Assembly: GCF_001422485.1 (NCBI RefSeq) | Contig: NZ_LMNF01000003.1 | Location: 225,443-289,442 of the forward strand | Source of the DNA: Agreia sp. Leaf283 | GTDB taxonomy: Bacteria; Actinomycetota; Actinomycetes; Actinomycetales; Microbacteriaceae | Direction of reading: 5' to 3' | Length of the DNA: 64,000 nt | Part shown: positions 1 to 8,127 of the stretch, piece by piece | How the letters are laid out: each line of letters opens with the position of its first letter | Numbering within the stretch: the stretch's first letter is position 1 | Translations under genes and position numbers: made by a program | The notes under the pieces: model-generated | What the model saw: only the letters and a program-made list of their open reading frames with translations | Databases searched by the model: none | What the model was told of the DNA's origin: nothing

Positions 1-18
1 CTACCATTCGACTATTAA

Positions 19-34
19 TAGAACAAGTGTTCGA
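19..34. promoter_or_regulatory. Candidate LexA (SOS) box
   Basis: TAGAACAAGTGTTCGA matches the actinobacterial/Bacillus-type LexA operator (TCGAAC-N4-GTTCGA) at 14 of 16 positions, with the core GAAC-AAGT-GTTC intact. On the plus strand it lies upstream of the small membrane protein gene. On the minus strand an ATG at 7-5 preceded by an AT-rich TATTAAT element could start a divergent gene leaving the window, so either side could be the SOS target. Confidence 0.5.
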
Positions 35-112
35 TGCGTCGAATTGCGTGACGTAGCTCGTGTGGTTGGCCAACTCTCTGATCGCACCCCGGCGGCTCAG
101 TACCATGAGCGG

Positions 113-532
113 ATGATTGCTCTCGCCTTAACAGCACGAGCGCTCAGAGTGTTTCAGGCCATGTGGGTGATCGGGTTCCTCGTTGGAACGACCACTCACA
201 CGGCGGATCTGATCATGGGCGGAGTGGACGCCTACAGCGGCTTCCCTCTGGGCGTCCGGCTGTTCTGGGTGACACTGACGATCCTGGATCCGGCCACCGC
301 TCTGCTGATCATCTGTCGACGACGCTCCGGCGTCGTGCTCGGAAACGCCGTGATCATCGCCGACATCGCCGTGAACTGGACCGTCTTCGCTGTCGTCGGC
401 GGACTCTCCTACTTCGGCGTCATCAGTCAAAGCCTGTTCGCGGTGCTCATCGTCGTCACGGCTCGCCCCCTGTGGAGATGGTTCGGGCCATCTTCTTCAC
501 GACAACGCGCCGACACGAACAAGGTGGCCTGA
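113..532 (+). CDS. Small integral membrane protein of unknown function
   Basis: I do not recognise a family. From the ATG at 113 the product is 139 residues with four hydrophobic stretches (about residues 14-30, 48-65, 75-95 and 98-115) and a short basic C-terminal tail, so it is probably a four-helix inner-membrane protein. A TTG at 44 would add 23 polar residues; neither start has a clear ribosome binding site, so the start is uncertain. The gene sits just downstream of a LexA-like site and converges on the moa operon, with only 39 bp between the stop codons. A small CGGGCG/CGCCCG hairpin at 551-567 may act as a shared terminator. Confidence 0.6.
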   Translation: MIALALTARALRVFQAMWVIGFLVGTTTHTADLIMGGVDAYSGFPLGVRLFWVTLTILDPATALLIICRRRSGVVLGNAVIIADIAVNWTVFAVVGGLSYFGVISQSLFAVLIVVTARPLWRWFGPSSSRQRADTNKVA

Positions 533-571
533 GCACCCACGATCGTGACGCGGGCGACCAGCGCCCGGGAG

Positions 572-1081
572 TCACCCGAGCGCGGCCACCCACTCCGTCG
601 AGCCGTCGGTGAATCCCTGTTCCTTCCAGATCGGAACGCGCGCCTTGATCTCGTCGACCAGCTCGGCACATGCGGCGAAAGCCGTGCCCCGGTGCGCCGA
701 GGCGACGGCGCACGCGAGAGCGACGTCGGTGATCGCGAGGTCGCCCACCCGATGGGCCGCGGCGATGGTCGTTCCCGGATGCGCGAGGGCGACCTCGGCG
801 ACGACCTCGCGCAGAACGGCGTCGGCCGTCGGATGCGCGGAGTACCGCAGCCAGGTGACGCCCTTGCCCTCGTCGTGGTCGCGCACCACGCCGGCGAACG
901 TCACGACGGCACCCGCGTGATCGTTCTCGACCGCGGCCACGCACTCGTCGACCGACACGACCTCATCGGTGACGCGGGCGAACGCGACGACCGCCGGCGC
1001 GGACTCGCCGAAGGCGGCAGCCGCAGCGGCAGCGGCAGCCGCAGACGAAGCCGAAGCAGCCCCCACAGACTCAGCGCTCAT
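572..1081 (-). CDS. moaE: Molybdopterin synthase catalytic (large) subunit MoaE
   Basis: MoaE, with thiocarboxylated MoaD, inserts two sulfurs into cyclic pyranopterin monophosphate to give molybdopterin in the cytoplasm. The family core starts near residue 30 (VTDEVVSVDE) and contains the GAVVTFAGVVRDHDEG stretch, a conserved HRVG and the lysine region IKARVPIWKEQ, where the catalytic lysines lie. The first ~25 residues are an Ala/Ser-rich extension with a run of ten alanines that is not part of the fold. The start is supported by GGAGGA seven bases upstream, inside the end of mog, which it overlaps by 11 bp. It is the last gene of the moeA-moaC-mog-moaE operon. Its partner moaD lies apart, after moaA. 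Confidence 0.95.
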   Translation of the reverse strand: MSAESVGAASASSAAAAAAAAAAFGESAPAVVAFARVTDEVVSVDECVAAVENDHAGAVVTFAGVVRDHDEGKGVTWLRYSAHPTADAVLREVVAEVALAHPGTTIAAAHRVGDLAITDVALACAVASAHRGTAFAACAELVDEIKARVPIWKEQGFTDGSTEWVAALG

Positions 1082-1592
1082 GATCTCCTCCGTGCAGCTG
1101 ATCGATCACATGGTCGAGCAGGTCGTCCAGAACGGCCAGTCCGTCTTTCACGCCCCCCGTCGACCCCGGCAGGTTGACGACGAACGTCGTTCCACGGGCG
1201 ATGCCCGCGTGCCCTCTCGACAAGGCAGCGAGGGGCGTCGACGCGGAACCTCGCAGGCGGATCGCCTCCATGACCCCCGGCAGCTCGCGATCGAGCAGCG
1301 GGAGTGTGGCCTCGGGCGTGCGATCGCTCGGGTTCACGCCCGTTCCGCCCGTCGTCACGACGAGATCGACACCTGACGCGACGGCATCCTGGAGCGCGGC
1401 GGCGACCTCCTCGCCATCCGGAACCACCTGCACCAAGGGCTCTGCCCACCCGCGACTGCGCAGCCACTCGGCGATCACAGGGCCGGTGCGGTCGTCGTAG
1501 ACGCCCGTCGCGGCCCGCGTCGAGGCCACGATGACACAGGCTGTGCGCGTGCGATCGCTGCTGCTGTCGGATTCGCCTGCGTCGACCGTCAT
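1071..1592 (-). CDS. mog: MogA/MoaB-family molybdopterin adenylyltransferase
   Basis: A 173-residue member of the MogA/MoaB family, which adenylates molybdopterin before molybdate insertion by MoeA. The diagnostic [16 protein letters not shown] loop binds the pterin phosphate, and the fold runs from TACVIVAST to the C-terminal [12 protein letters not shown] helix. The ATG at 1592 overlaps the moaC stop as ATGA. An upstream in-frame extension inside moaC is possible on paper but has shadow composition. MogA and MoaB cannot be separated safely here; the length fits either and no second copy is in the window. Position in the cluster supports a Moco role. Confidence 0.9.
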   Translation of the reverse strand: MTVDAGESDSSSDRTRTACVIVASTRAATGVYDDRTGPVIAEWLRSRGWAEPLVQVVPDGEEVAAALQDAVASGVDLVVTTGGTGVNPSDRTPEATLPLLDRELPGVMEAIRLRGSASTPLAALSRGHAGIARGTTFVVNLPGSTGGVKDGLAVLDDLLDHVIDQLHGGDHER

Positions 1593-2068
1593 TCGGCGAC
1601 CCAGTCGCCCGACTTGCCGCCGGACTTCGCCGTGACGTGGATGTCGGTGATCACCACGTGCTTGTCGACCGCCTTGATCATGTCGTAGAGGGTCAGGGCG
1701 GCCACGGAGGCCGCGGTGAGCGCCTCCATCTCGACCCCCGTCACGCCGCGCGTCTTCACGGTGGCCGTGATCACGATGCGGTCGTCGTGGGGTGCGAAGT
1801 CGATCGTGGCGCCCGACAGGGGCAGCGGATGGCATAGCGGGATGAGCGACGACGTCTGCTTGGCCGCCATGATCCCCGCGACCCGCGACACCGCGAGCGC
1901 CTCGCCCTTCGGCAGTTCGCCCGCGAGCAGGAGCTCGAGCACATCGGGGCGGGTGATGACCGTGGCGACGGCGCTCGCGCGCCTCGACGTCTCGGCCTTG
2001 TCGGTCACGTCGACCATCAGCACGGCGCCATCGGCGCGCACGTGGGTGAGGGCGGGTTCGTCAGTCAT
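1589..2068 (-). CDS. moaC: Cyclic pyranopterin monophosphate synthase MoaC
   Basis: MoaC turns the MoaA product 3',8-cH2GTP into cyclic pyranopterin monophosphate, the first stable Moco precursor. The 159-residue length is normal. Landmarks are [10 protein letters not shown] near residue 15, [17 protein letters not shown], the active-site [12 protein letters not shown], and [21 protein letters not shown] followed by the KSGGKSG end that contributes active-site lysines. The ATG at 2068 lies 8 bp inside moeA and is preceded by TGGAGAA. It is coupled on both sides (8 bp overlap with moeA, ATGA with mog), so expression is expected to follow moeA. Confidence 0.96.
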   Translation of the reverse strand: MTDEPALTHVRADGAVLMVDVTDKAETSRRASAVATVITRPDVLELLLAGELPKGEALAVSRVAGIMAAKQTSSLIPLCHPLPLSGATIDFAPHDDRIVITATVKTRGVTGVEMEALTAASVAALTLYDMIKAVDKHVVITDIHVTAKSGGKSGDWVAE

Positions 2069-3371
2069 CGATTCTCCAGACGTCGACCGGGTCGCCGACA
2101 TCGGCATGGCCGAGTCCGACCGGCAGGTGAACAAGCGCGGTCGAGGCCGCGTAGGAATGAAGGAGGTGCGAGCTCGGGCCGCCCACGAGGCGCACGCGCC
2201 CGTCGGGGTCGATGGATGCGCGGCGCACCTGATGCTTGCCGGCCGGCGACTCGACGGCCTCGACCAACGGCAGCCGCAGGGTCTCGCGTTCGGTTCGGGC
2301 GAAGCCGGCGAGGCGGCGCAGGAGGGGGCGCACGAAGATCTCGAACGACACGAGGGCGCTCACCGGGTTGCCCGGGAACGTGACCACCGGGATGCCGTCT
2401 GCATGGCCGGCCGCCTTGACGAGACCCAGGCCCTGCGGTCCGCCGGGTTGCATGGCCACGTGCGAGAACTCGACGCCGAGCGGGCCCAGAGCGTCGCGCA
2501 CGACCTCTCGGGCGCCGGCGCTGACGCCTCCGACGGTGATCACGAGGTCGGCCGTGGGGGCGCCCTTCTCGATGATGCGCAGCAGGTCTGCCGCGTCGTC
2601 GGAACGGCACGGCCAGGCGACCACGGTGCAGCCGCACTCGATGAGCGCCTGGCTCAGCACGGCGCTGTTCGAGTCGTAGATCTGGCCGGGCTGAAGCGGG
2701 GTTCCGGGCTCGCGGATCTCGTGACCGGTGGCGACGAGCAGCACCCGGATGCGCCGGAGCACGTCTATCTTCGTGAGCCCGGTCGCCGCGATCACGCCGA
2801 GCTGCGCCGGGCCGAGAACGGAGCCTGCCGTCAGCAGCAACTCGCCCCGGGCGACGTCGCTTCCGCGGCGTCGCACGAACTCGTCGGAGTCGGGGACGGC
2901 GGCGAAGTCGACCGTCAATGCGGCGCTCCCATCGGCATCGAGCGTCGGGCGGAAGTGGTCGGGAATCGCGCGCTCGATGGGAACGACGGCGTCGGCGCCG
3001 GTCGGCAGAGGCGCGCCCGTCATGATCGGGGCGGCGGTGCCCGGCTCCAACTCCGAGATGGTGTCTCCCGCGTTGATCTGGGGGTCGACGCGGAGCCGCA
3101 CCGTCGCATCCGGTGTCGCACCCGCCAACTCGACGGAACGCACGGCGTAGCCGTCCATCTGCGAGTTGTCGAACGGCGGCAGGTCGGTGGGGGAGGCGAG
3201 GTCTTCGGCCAGCACGCGATGGCGGTAGGCGTCGGGGGCCCCGGCGATGCGTGCGGCCGAGAGCGAGATCGACTCTGTTGCGCGCCCCTGCGAGAGAGGC
3301 GCGAGCAGCGCCTCTACCGCGGCGCGGTGCTGATCGAGCGAGAGCGAGGCCATGGTCTCATTCTTGCTCAT
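2061..3371 (-). CDS. moeA: Molybdopterin molybdenumtransferase MoeA
   Basis: MoeA inserts molybdate into adenylated molybdopterin to form Moco. The 436-residue protein has the usual order: N-terminal domain with [15 protein letters not shown] (about residue 60), the domain with [17 protein letters not shown], the MogA-like central domain with [14 protein letters not shown], and a C-terminal beta-barrel (residues 345-436). The ATG at 3371 has GGAAGA five bases upstream and gives the family N-terminus; an upstream in-frame start would add about 39 unconserved residues. It is the first gene of the four-gene operon, so its promoter should lie in 3372-3528, where I see no strong consensus. Confidence 0.96.
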   Translation of the reverse strand: MSKNETMASLSLDQHRAAVEALLAPLSQGRATESISLSAARIAGAPDAYRHRVLAEDLASPTDLPPFDNSQMDGYAVRSVELAGATPDATVRLRVDPQINAGDTISELEPGTAAPIMTGAPLPTGADAVVPIERAIPDHFRPTLDADGSAALTVDFAAVPDSDEFVRRRGSDVARGELLLTAGSVLGPAQLGVIAATGLTKIDVLRRIRVLLVATGHEIREPGTPLQPGQIYDSNSAVLSQALIECGCTVVAWPCRSDDAADLLRIIEKGAPTADLVITVGGVSAGAREVVRDALGPLGVEFSHVAMQPGGPQGLGLVKAAGHADGIPVVTFPGNPVSALVSFEIFVRPLLRRLAGFARTERETLRLPLVEAVESPAGKHQVRRASIDPDGRVRLVGGPSSHLLHSYAASTALVHLPVGLGHADVGDPVDVWRIDD

Positions 3372-3528
3372 CGGTTCTTCCACGAGCGTGGATGGGGGAC
3401 CGAATAGTTCGAGACAGGCCCCGAACGCGGGGGTGACCGGGCCACGGAGCTGCGCATATGGTCGAGAGCACAGCGTCGCCCGGTCCACTCGACTCGCTCA
3501 CCGGTACGCAGCCAACGAGGAGTATCGA

Positions 3529-3870
3529 ATGTCGCCCACAGTGCCCGTGACCGCTCGCCCCTTACCCGCTCCGTTGCGCGTCGTGACCATCGTGTTCACC
3601 GTGCTCGCCTCGATCGGGCTCGTCGTGGCGGTGGCCCTTGTCGTCGCCACACTCGTGGCCCTGGGCGACGCGAGCGAGGACGCGGCGTGGTACCTCGGGT
3701 TCTCGGTGATCGCATCCGTTCTGAACGTGGTCGCGGCTGTGGTCGCGCTCGTGCTCGGTATCGTCGGCCTGCGGCGAGTCAGGAATCGTGTCTCGCTCGT
3801 TGCGGTCCTGGTCGGGGCAGCGGTCCTTCTGGTGCTGGTGGCGCAGCTGATCATCGCGGCTGCGGCGTAA
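3529..3870 (+). CDS. Small three-helix membrane protein, unknown function
   Basis: 113 residues, almost entirely hydrophobic, with predicted membrane segments around residues 17-45, 57-80 and 88-112 and a basic Pro-rich N-terminus. No family recognised; the pattern resembles many actinobacterial DUF4190-like small membrane proteins, but I cannot assign it. The ATG at 3529 follows GAGGAG eight bases upstream, which decides the start. It is divergent from moeA and 41 bp upstream of the HTH/TOBE gene. Nothing links it to molybdenum metabolism other than position. Confidence 0.8.
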   Translation: MSPTVPVTARPLPAPLRVVTIVFTVLASIGLVVAVALVVATLVALGDASEDAAWYLGFSVIASVLNVVAAVVALVLGIVGLRRVRNRVSLVAVLVGAAVLLVLVAQLIIAAAA

Positions 3871-3898
3871 CTGTCGCTAATCACCGCAAATGAGGAGC

Positions 3899-3904
3899 TA
3901 GGCT
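3899..3904 (+). promoter_or_regulatory. -10 element TAGGCT for the HTH/TOBE-mod operon
   Basis: TAGGCT is followed by 7 nt and then the GTG start at 3912, so transcription should begin at or next to the start codon (leaderless mRNA). Confidence 0.6.
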
Positions 3905-3911
3905 CTCATTT

Positions 3912-4316
3912 GTGACGCAGATACGGATAAAAGACGCCGCGCTCTTTCTTGGAGTCAGTGACGACACTGTGCGGCGCTGGATCGACAACGGCGCACTCGA
4001 AGCATCCGTCGACGAGGCGGGGCGCAAGGTGGTCGACGGTGTCGACCTGGCGCGTCTTGCGCAGGAGCATGCGGCCAACCCCGCCGATCCCTCCGACATG
4101 AACAGCTCGGCCCGCAACCGCTTCGTCGGTCTCGTCACGCGCGTCACGAGCGACGTCGTGATGAGCCAGGTCGAGCTGCAGTGCGGCCCCCATCGTGTCG
4201 TCTCGCTGATGAGCACGGAGGCGGTGCGCGATCTCGATCTCAAGCCCGGATCCGTGGCCGTGGCCGTGATCAAGTCGACCAACGTCATCGTCGAGGCATC
4301 TCGGAGCGCCTCGTGA
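3912..4316 (+). CDS. HTH plus TOBE (Mop-like) molybdate-binding protein
   Basis: A 134-residue protein with two parts. Residues 1-50 form a MerR/excisionase-type helix-turn-helix ([22 protein letters not shown]). Residues 68-132 form a TOBE/Mop domain ([21 protein letters not shown] ending [15 protein letters not shown]), the fold that binds molybdate in molbindins, ModE and the ModC C-terminus. It is the first gene of the mod operon and overlaps modA by GTGA. Because ModC here has no TOBE domain, this protein may supply the molybdate-sensing function, as regulator, storage protein or both; that is inference. The GTG start is supported by the -10 element placed for leaderless transcription. 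Confidence 0.88.
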   Translation: MTQIRIKDAALFLGVSDDTVRRWIDNGALEASVDEAGRKVVDGVDLARLAQEHAANPADPSDMNSSARNRFVGLVTRVTSDVVMSQVELQCGPHRVVSLMSTEAVRDLDLKPGSVAVAVIKSTNVIVEASRSAS

Positions 4317-5125
4317 TCAGACGACCCTTTCTCGCCGCGCTCGCTCTCGCCGGTGCCGCGACGTTGCTGGCTGGGTGCGCGTCCCCTTCGACAGGCTCAG
4401 GGAACGGATCCACGGAGTCGCCAAGCGAGACGAGCGCAACTCCCGTCGTCGAGCAGACCCTCACCGTCTTCGCCGCAGCCTCGCTGAAAGACACGTTCAC
4501 CGAGCTGGCCACCGAGTTCGAAGAGTCGCACCCCGGAGTGACCGTCTCACTGAATTTCGCGGGCTCCGCCGACCTGGTGTCGCAGGTCACCGAGGGCGCG
4601 CCGGCCGACGTCGTGGCGTTCGCCGACGAGAAGAACATGGCGAAGCTCACCGACGCGGGCCTCATCGACGGCACGCCAGAACTCTTCGCAAGCAACACCC
4701 TCGAGATCGCGGTTCCACCGGGCAACCCCCAGGGCATCACGTCCTTCCAGGACCTGGCCAAGCCCGATGCAAAGGTCGTCATCTGCGCCGCGCAGGTTCC
4801 CTGCGGCTCCGCCACGGTGAAGATCGAAGAGGCCACCGGCATCACGCTCACCCCGGTGAGCGAGGAGTCCGCCGTGACCGACGTGCTCGGCAAGGTCTCG
4901 TCGGGCGAGGCGGATGCCGGGCTCGTCTACGTGACAGACGTCGAGGCCGCGGGCGACACGGTCGAGGGCGTCACCTTCCCCGAGTCCTCCGGAGCCGTGA
5001 ACACGTACCCCATCGGTGTCGTCGCCGCGTCGACACTGCCCGACCTCGCATCCGAATTCTCGACCCTGGTCACCGGCGCAGACGGCCAGAAGATCCTCGC
5101 TGCGGCGGGCTTCGCGAAGCCCTAG
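4313..5125 (+). CDS. modA: Molybdate ABC transporter substrate-binding lipoprotein ModA
   Basis: ModA captures molybdate/tungstate outside the membrane and delivers it to ModBC. The 270-residue product has a lipoprotein signal peptide with lipobox LLAGC (Cys22), a Ser/Gly/Thr-rich linker to about residue 47, and the mature domain from [13 protein letters not shown], where the Ser of AAASL is a usual oxyanion ligand. [22 protein letters not shown] and GLVYVTD follow the family. The GTG at 4313 overlaps the upstream stop as GTGA. The linker DNA contains a full copy of the interspersed genomic repeat, so part of the linker is repeat-encoded. Confidence 0.94.
   Translation: MIRRPFLAALALAGAATLLAGCASPSTGSGNGSTESPSETSATPVVEQTLTVFAAASLKDTFTELATEFEESHPGVTVSLNFAGSADLVSQVTEGAPADVVAFADEKNMAKLTDAGLIDGTPELFASNTLEIAVPPGNPQGITSFQDLAKPDAKVVICAAQVPCGSATVKIEEATGITLTPVSEESAVTDVLGKVSSGEADAGLVYVTDVEAAGDTVEGVTFPESSGAVNTYPIGVVAASTLPDLASEFSTLVTGADGQKILAAAGFAKP
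4384..4407. repeat. Interspersed repeat copy inside modA
   Basis: A 24-bp copy (CCCTTCGACAGGCTCAGGGA plus ACGG) of the repeat found between many genes here, lying in frame just after the modA lipobox and translated as part of the flexible linker. Confidence 0.85.
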
Positions 5126-5970
5126 TGCCTGACACCGTCCGACGGCCGGCATCCCGACGCCCGGAATCCCGGCAGCGCGCATCCCGGCGCGCGACCCTCG
5201 GCGGCATCCCCGCCTGGGTGGCGGCTGTCGCCGTCGTCGGCGCCCTGCTCATCGTCGTGCCGATCGTCAGCCTGGCGACGCGCGTCGACTGGGCACACTT
5301 CGGCTCGCTCATCACGAGCGAGTCGTCGCTCGCTGCCCTCGCCCTCAGCCTGCGCACCTCCGTCGCGAGCACCGCGCTCTGCGTCATCCTCGGCGTGCCC
5401 CTCGCCCTGGTGCTCGCGCGCACGAGCTTTCCCGGCAAGCGCATCTTGCGGGCCCTGATCCTGCTGCCCCTCGTTCTGCCCCCGGTGGTCGGAGGCATCG
5501 CCTTGCTGGCCGCCTTCGGTCGACGCGGTCTGCTCGGCGCGCCTCTCGAGGTGCTCGGAGTCACTATCGCGTTCTCCACCGTCGCGGTCGTGCTCGCGCA
5601 GACCTTCGTCGCCCTGCCGTTCCTCGTGCTCAGCCTCGAGGCCGCGCTGCGCGCGGCCGGGTCGCGGTACGAGGCCGTCGCATCCACCCTGGGCGCCTCG
5701 CCGAGCACCGTCTTCCGCCGGGTGACCCTGCCGCTCGTTCTCCCCGGGCTGGTCACCGGGGCCGTCCTGGCGTTCGCCCGTGCGCTCGGCGAATTCGGGG
5801 CGACGCTCACGTTCGCGGGCAGTCTCGAGGGCGTCACCCGCACCCTTCCGCTCGAGATCTACCTGCAACGCGAGACCGATCCCGAGGCCGCGGTGGCGCT
5901 CGCCCTCGTGCTCGTGCTGGTGGCCGTGATCGTGATGGTCGCCACGTACGGACGGAGGGAGATCCGATGA
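5125..5970 (+). CDS. modB: Molybdate ABC transporter permease ModB
   Basis: Membrane subunit of the molybdate importer. The 281-residue product has a basic, arginine-rich N-terminal tail (about 30 residues) and five to six membrane helices. The EAA-type loop ([27 protein letters not shown]) contacts ModC, and [14 protein letters not shown] is typical of ModB/CysT permeases. The start is a GTG whose first base is the last base of the modA TAG stop; the longer upstream reading overlaps modA wholly. It overlaps modC by ATGA. The polar N-terminal extension is longer than in E. coli ModB and unusually rich in Arg/Pro. Confidence 0.94.
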   Translation: MPDTVRRPASRRPESRQRASRRATLGGIPAWVAAVAVVGALLIVVPIVSLATRVDWAHFGSLITSESSLAALALSLRTSVASTALCVILGVPLALVLARTSFPGKRILRALILLPLVLPPVVGGIALLAAFGRRGLLGAPLEVLGVTIAFSTVAVVLAQTFVALPFLVLSLEAALRAAGSRYEAVASTLGASPSTVFRRVTLPLVLPGLVTGAVLAFARALGEFGATLTFAGSLEGVTRTLPLEIYLQRETDPEAAVALALVLVLVAVIVMVATYGRREIR

Positions 5971-6692
5971 GCCTCGACGTTCGCGCGGTCGTCGAACCCG
6001 GCCGGCTCGACGTGCGCTTCACGCTCGGCGAGGGCGAGACCCTGGCCGTCCTCGGACCGAACGGCGCCGGCAAGTCGACCCTCCTCGACGTCCTGTCGGG
6101 ACTTGTGCGACCCGATTCCGGCCACGTGCGCCTCGACGGCACGACGCTCGTGTCGACGGGAGGCGACGAGCGCGACAGCTGGGTGGCGCCCCACGCCCGT
6201 GGCGTCGCGCTCCTCGCTCAGGAGGCTCTTCTCTTTCCTCACCTCAGCGTGCGCGACAACGTGGCCTTCGGCCCCCGCAGCGCGGGCGCAGACCGGGCCG
6301 CGGCCCGACGCATCGCCGAGCGATGGCTTCGCCGGGTGGATGCCACGGGGCTGGCCGACCAGCGCCCGCGCCGGCTCTCGGGTGGCCAGGCCCAACGCGT
6401 CGCGGTGGCCAGGGCGCTCGCGACGGAGCCGCGGCTGCTGCTGCTCGACGAACCGTTCGGCGCCCTGGACGCGGGTGTCGCCCCTGCGATGCGCCGCCTG
6501 CTGGCCGAGGTTCTCGCCGAGCGCGCGGTCGTGATCGTGACCCACGACCCCCTCGACGCACTGGCGCTCGCCGACCGGGTGATCGTTCTCGACGAGGGGC
6601 GCATCGTCGAGGAGGGTCCGACCCGCGAGGTGCTCCTCACCCCTCGCACCGAGTTCACGCGACTCCTCACGTTCGGGCTCGGCGCGATCTGA
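5967..6692 (+). CDS. modC: Molybdate ABC transporter ATP-binding protein ModC (short form)
   Basis: ATPase of the molybdate importer. The Walker A motif [11 protein letters not shown] lies near residue 31, the Q-loop region at [16 protein letters not shown], the signature [15 protein letters not shown], Walker [13 protein letters not shown] and the switch His in VTHDPLDAL. At 241 residues it ends right after the nucleotide-binding domain and lacks the C-terminal TOBE domain of about 100 residues that lets E. coli ModC sense molybdate. The operon's first gene encodes a separate TOBE protein. ATGA overlap with modB fixes the start. The ModC assignment rests on operon context. Confidence 0.92.
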   Translation: MSLDVRAVVEPGRLDVRFTLGEGETLAVLGPNGAGKSTLLDVLSGLVRPDSGHVRLDGTTLVSTGGDERDSWVAPHARGVALLAQEALLFPHLSVRDNVAFGPRSAGADRAAARRIAERWLRRVDATGLADQRPRRLSGGQAQRVAVARALATEPRLLLLDEPFGALDAGVAPAMRRLLAEVLAERAVVIVTHDPLDALALADRVIVLDEGRIVEEGPTREVLLTPRTEFTRLLTFGLGAI

Positions 6693-6702
6693 GCGTCTCG
6701 TC

Positions 6703-6751
6703 TTCGACGAACGTCGCATTTTCGGCGAACCTCTGATCTTTCGCGAACCTC
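6703..6751. promoter_or_regulatory. Three spaced TTCG-N-CGAA palindromes upstream of moaA
   Basis: TTCGACGAACGTC (6703), TTCGGCGAACCTC (6721) and TTCGCGAACCTC (6740) repeat at 18-19 bp spacing in the modC-moaA gap. Each contains the palindrome TTCG-N(0-1)-CGAA. They end about 38 bp upstream of the moaA -10, a usual place for an activator or repressor array. The binding protein is unknown. Confidence 0.45.
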
Positions 6752-6788
6752 GGGGGCCGCCGCACGGTCCGCGTCGCCGCGAACGACG

Positions 6789-6794
6789 TAGGCT
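6789..6794 (+). promoter_or_regulatory. -10 element TAGGCT of moaA
   Basis: TAGGCT, then exactly 6 nt, then ATG at 6801: leaderless geometry. No clear -35 hexamer is seen. Confidence 0.65.
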
Positions 6795-6800
6795 GGAGAA

Positions 6801-7886
6801 ATGAGCATCATGCTCGGCATGCCGACGATCCCGATCCGCCTGGGCCAGCCCCAGGCATCCGATCGCCCTGCCGTGCCGGGCCTGCTCGACCGCTTCGGGC
6901 GCACGGCCACCGATCTGCGCATCTCGCTGACCGACAAGTGCAATCTGCGCTGCACCTACTGCATGCCGGCCGAGGGCCTACCGTTCCTCGCGGGCCCCAA
7001 GCTGCTCACCCGCGAGGAGATCGCGCGGCTTGCGCGCATCGCGGTGGAAGAGCTCGGCGTGCGGCAGATCCGCTTCACCGGCGGCGAGCCGCTGCTGCGC
7101 AAAGATCTCGTCGAGATCATCGAGGACTGCGCGGCTCTCGAGCCGCGACCCGAGATCTCGCTGACCACCAACGCGATCGGTCTCAAGAGTCGTGCCGTAG
7201 CGCTCGCCGCTGCGGGCCTCGATCGCGTCAACGTGTCGCTCGACTCCATCTGCGCCGAGACGTTCGCTACGATCACGCGGCGCCCGTTCCTCAACCGGGT
7301 GCTCGAGGGCATCGACGAGCTGCGCACCGTGGGGCTGGAGCGCACCAAGATCAACGCGGTGCTGATGCCGGGCATCAACGACGACCAGGGCGTCGAGCTG
7401 CTCGAGTGGGCGCTCGCGGGCGGACATCAGCTGCGTTTCATCGAGCAGATGCCCTTGGACGCCGACCACTCGTGGACCCGCGACGGCATGATCACGGCGG
7501 CGCAGATCCGCGAGAAGCTCGAGGTGCGCTACGTGCTCACGCCCGACGAGGCTCCCCGTGACGGCGCCCCGGCAGAGCTGTACCAGGTGCGCGACAAGTC
7601 CGACCCGACCGGCACGCTCCTCGGCATGGTCGGCATCATCGCCAGCGTCACCGAGAACTTCTGCGACGACTGCCGCCGCACGCGAGTGACCGCCGAGGGC
7701 GGCGTCCGCAGCTGCCTCTTCTCCGAGGGCGAGACCGATCTGCTCGGTTCTCTTCGCGGCGGGGCGACCGATTCTGCCATCGCCGATCTCTGGCGCGCGG
7801 CGATGTGGGCGAAGCCGTCCGGTCACGGCATCAACGCGGCCGGGTTCGAGCAGCCGGCTCGTTCCATGAGCGCGATCGGCGGCTGA
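6801..7886 (+). CDS. moaA: GTP 3',8-cyclase MoaA (radical SAM)
   Basis: MoaA rearranges GTP to 3',8-cyclo-7,8-dihydro-GTP, the first step of Moco synthesis. The 361-residue protein has the N-terminal radical-SAM cluster motif CNLRCTYC (about residues 49-56) and the second 4Fe-4S site FCDDCRRTRVTAEGGVRSC (about 286-305) that binds GTP. FTGGEPLLRKD and ISLTTNA are conserved. It ends in Gly-Gly, the C-terminal tail required for activity in this family. The start follows from the -10 element 6 nt upstream; an ATG two codons later is an alternative. moaD begins one base after its stop, so the two are co-transcribed. Confidence 0.97.
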   Translation: MSIMLGMPTIPIRLGQPQASDRPAVPGLLDRFGRTATDLRISLTDKCNLRCTYCMPAEGLPFLAGPKLLTREEIARLARIAVEELGVRQIRFTGGEPLLRKDLVEIIEDCAALEPRPEISLTTNAIGLKSRAVALAAAGLDRVNVSLDSICAETFATITRRPFLNRVLEGIDELRTVGLERTKINAVLMPGINDDQGVELLEWALAGGHQLRFIEQMPLDADHSWTRDGMITAAQIREKLEVRYVLTPDEAPRDGAPAELYQVRDKSDPTGTLLGMVGIIASVTENFCDDCRRTRVTAEGGVRSCLFSEGETDLLGSLRGGATDSAIADLWRAAMWAKPSGHGINAAGFEQPARSMSAIGG

Positions 7887-7887
7887 C

Positions 7888-8127
7888 ATGCAGGTGCAGG
7901 TGAGGTACTTCGCCGCGGCCAAAGCCGCCACGGGCGTGGCCGAGGAGACCAGGGAGATCGGCGAGGCGCAGACGATCGGCGCCCTGCTCGACGAGCTCGG
8001 TGACGACCCGCGAGCGGTGTTCGCCCGCTGCTCATTCATCCTCAACGAGGTCACCACCACCGACCGTGACATCGTCCTCCGCGACGGCGACCGCCTCGAC
8101 GTGCTGCCCCCGTTCGCCGGCGGCTAG
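7888..8127 (+). CDS. moaD: Molybdopterin synthase sulfur carrier MoaD
   Basis: A 79-residue ubiquitin-like protein ending in Gly-Gly, the carboxylate that MoeB adenylates and that carries the thiocarboxylate used by MoaE. VRYFAAAKAATG and DGDRLDVLPPFAGG are the family landmarks. It directly follows moaA with a one-base gap and converges on the DinB gene with a 4-bp tail overlap. Its partners moaE and moeB are in other transcription units of the same window. Confidence 0.95.
   Translation: MQVQVRYFAAAKAATGVAEETREIGEAQTIGALLDELGDDPRAVFARCSFILNEVTTTDRDIVLRDGDRLDVLPPFAGG

Noticed and set aside
1010-1050. Start of moaE downstream of the poly-alanine run
   Set aside because: No ATG/GTG lies there with a ribosome binding site; the ATG at 1081 has GGAGGA upstream, so the Ala-rich extension is kept.
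3372-3528. Moco riboswitch upstream of moeA
   Set aside because: No conserved stem arrangement could be found by eye, and such riboswitches are not established upstream of moeA in this lineage.
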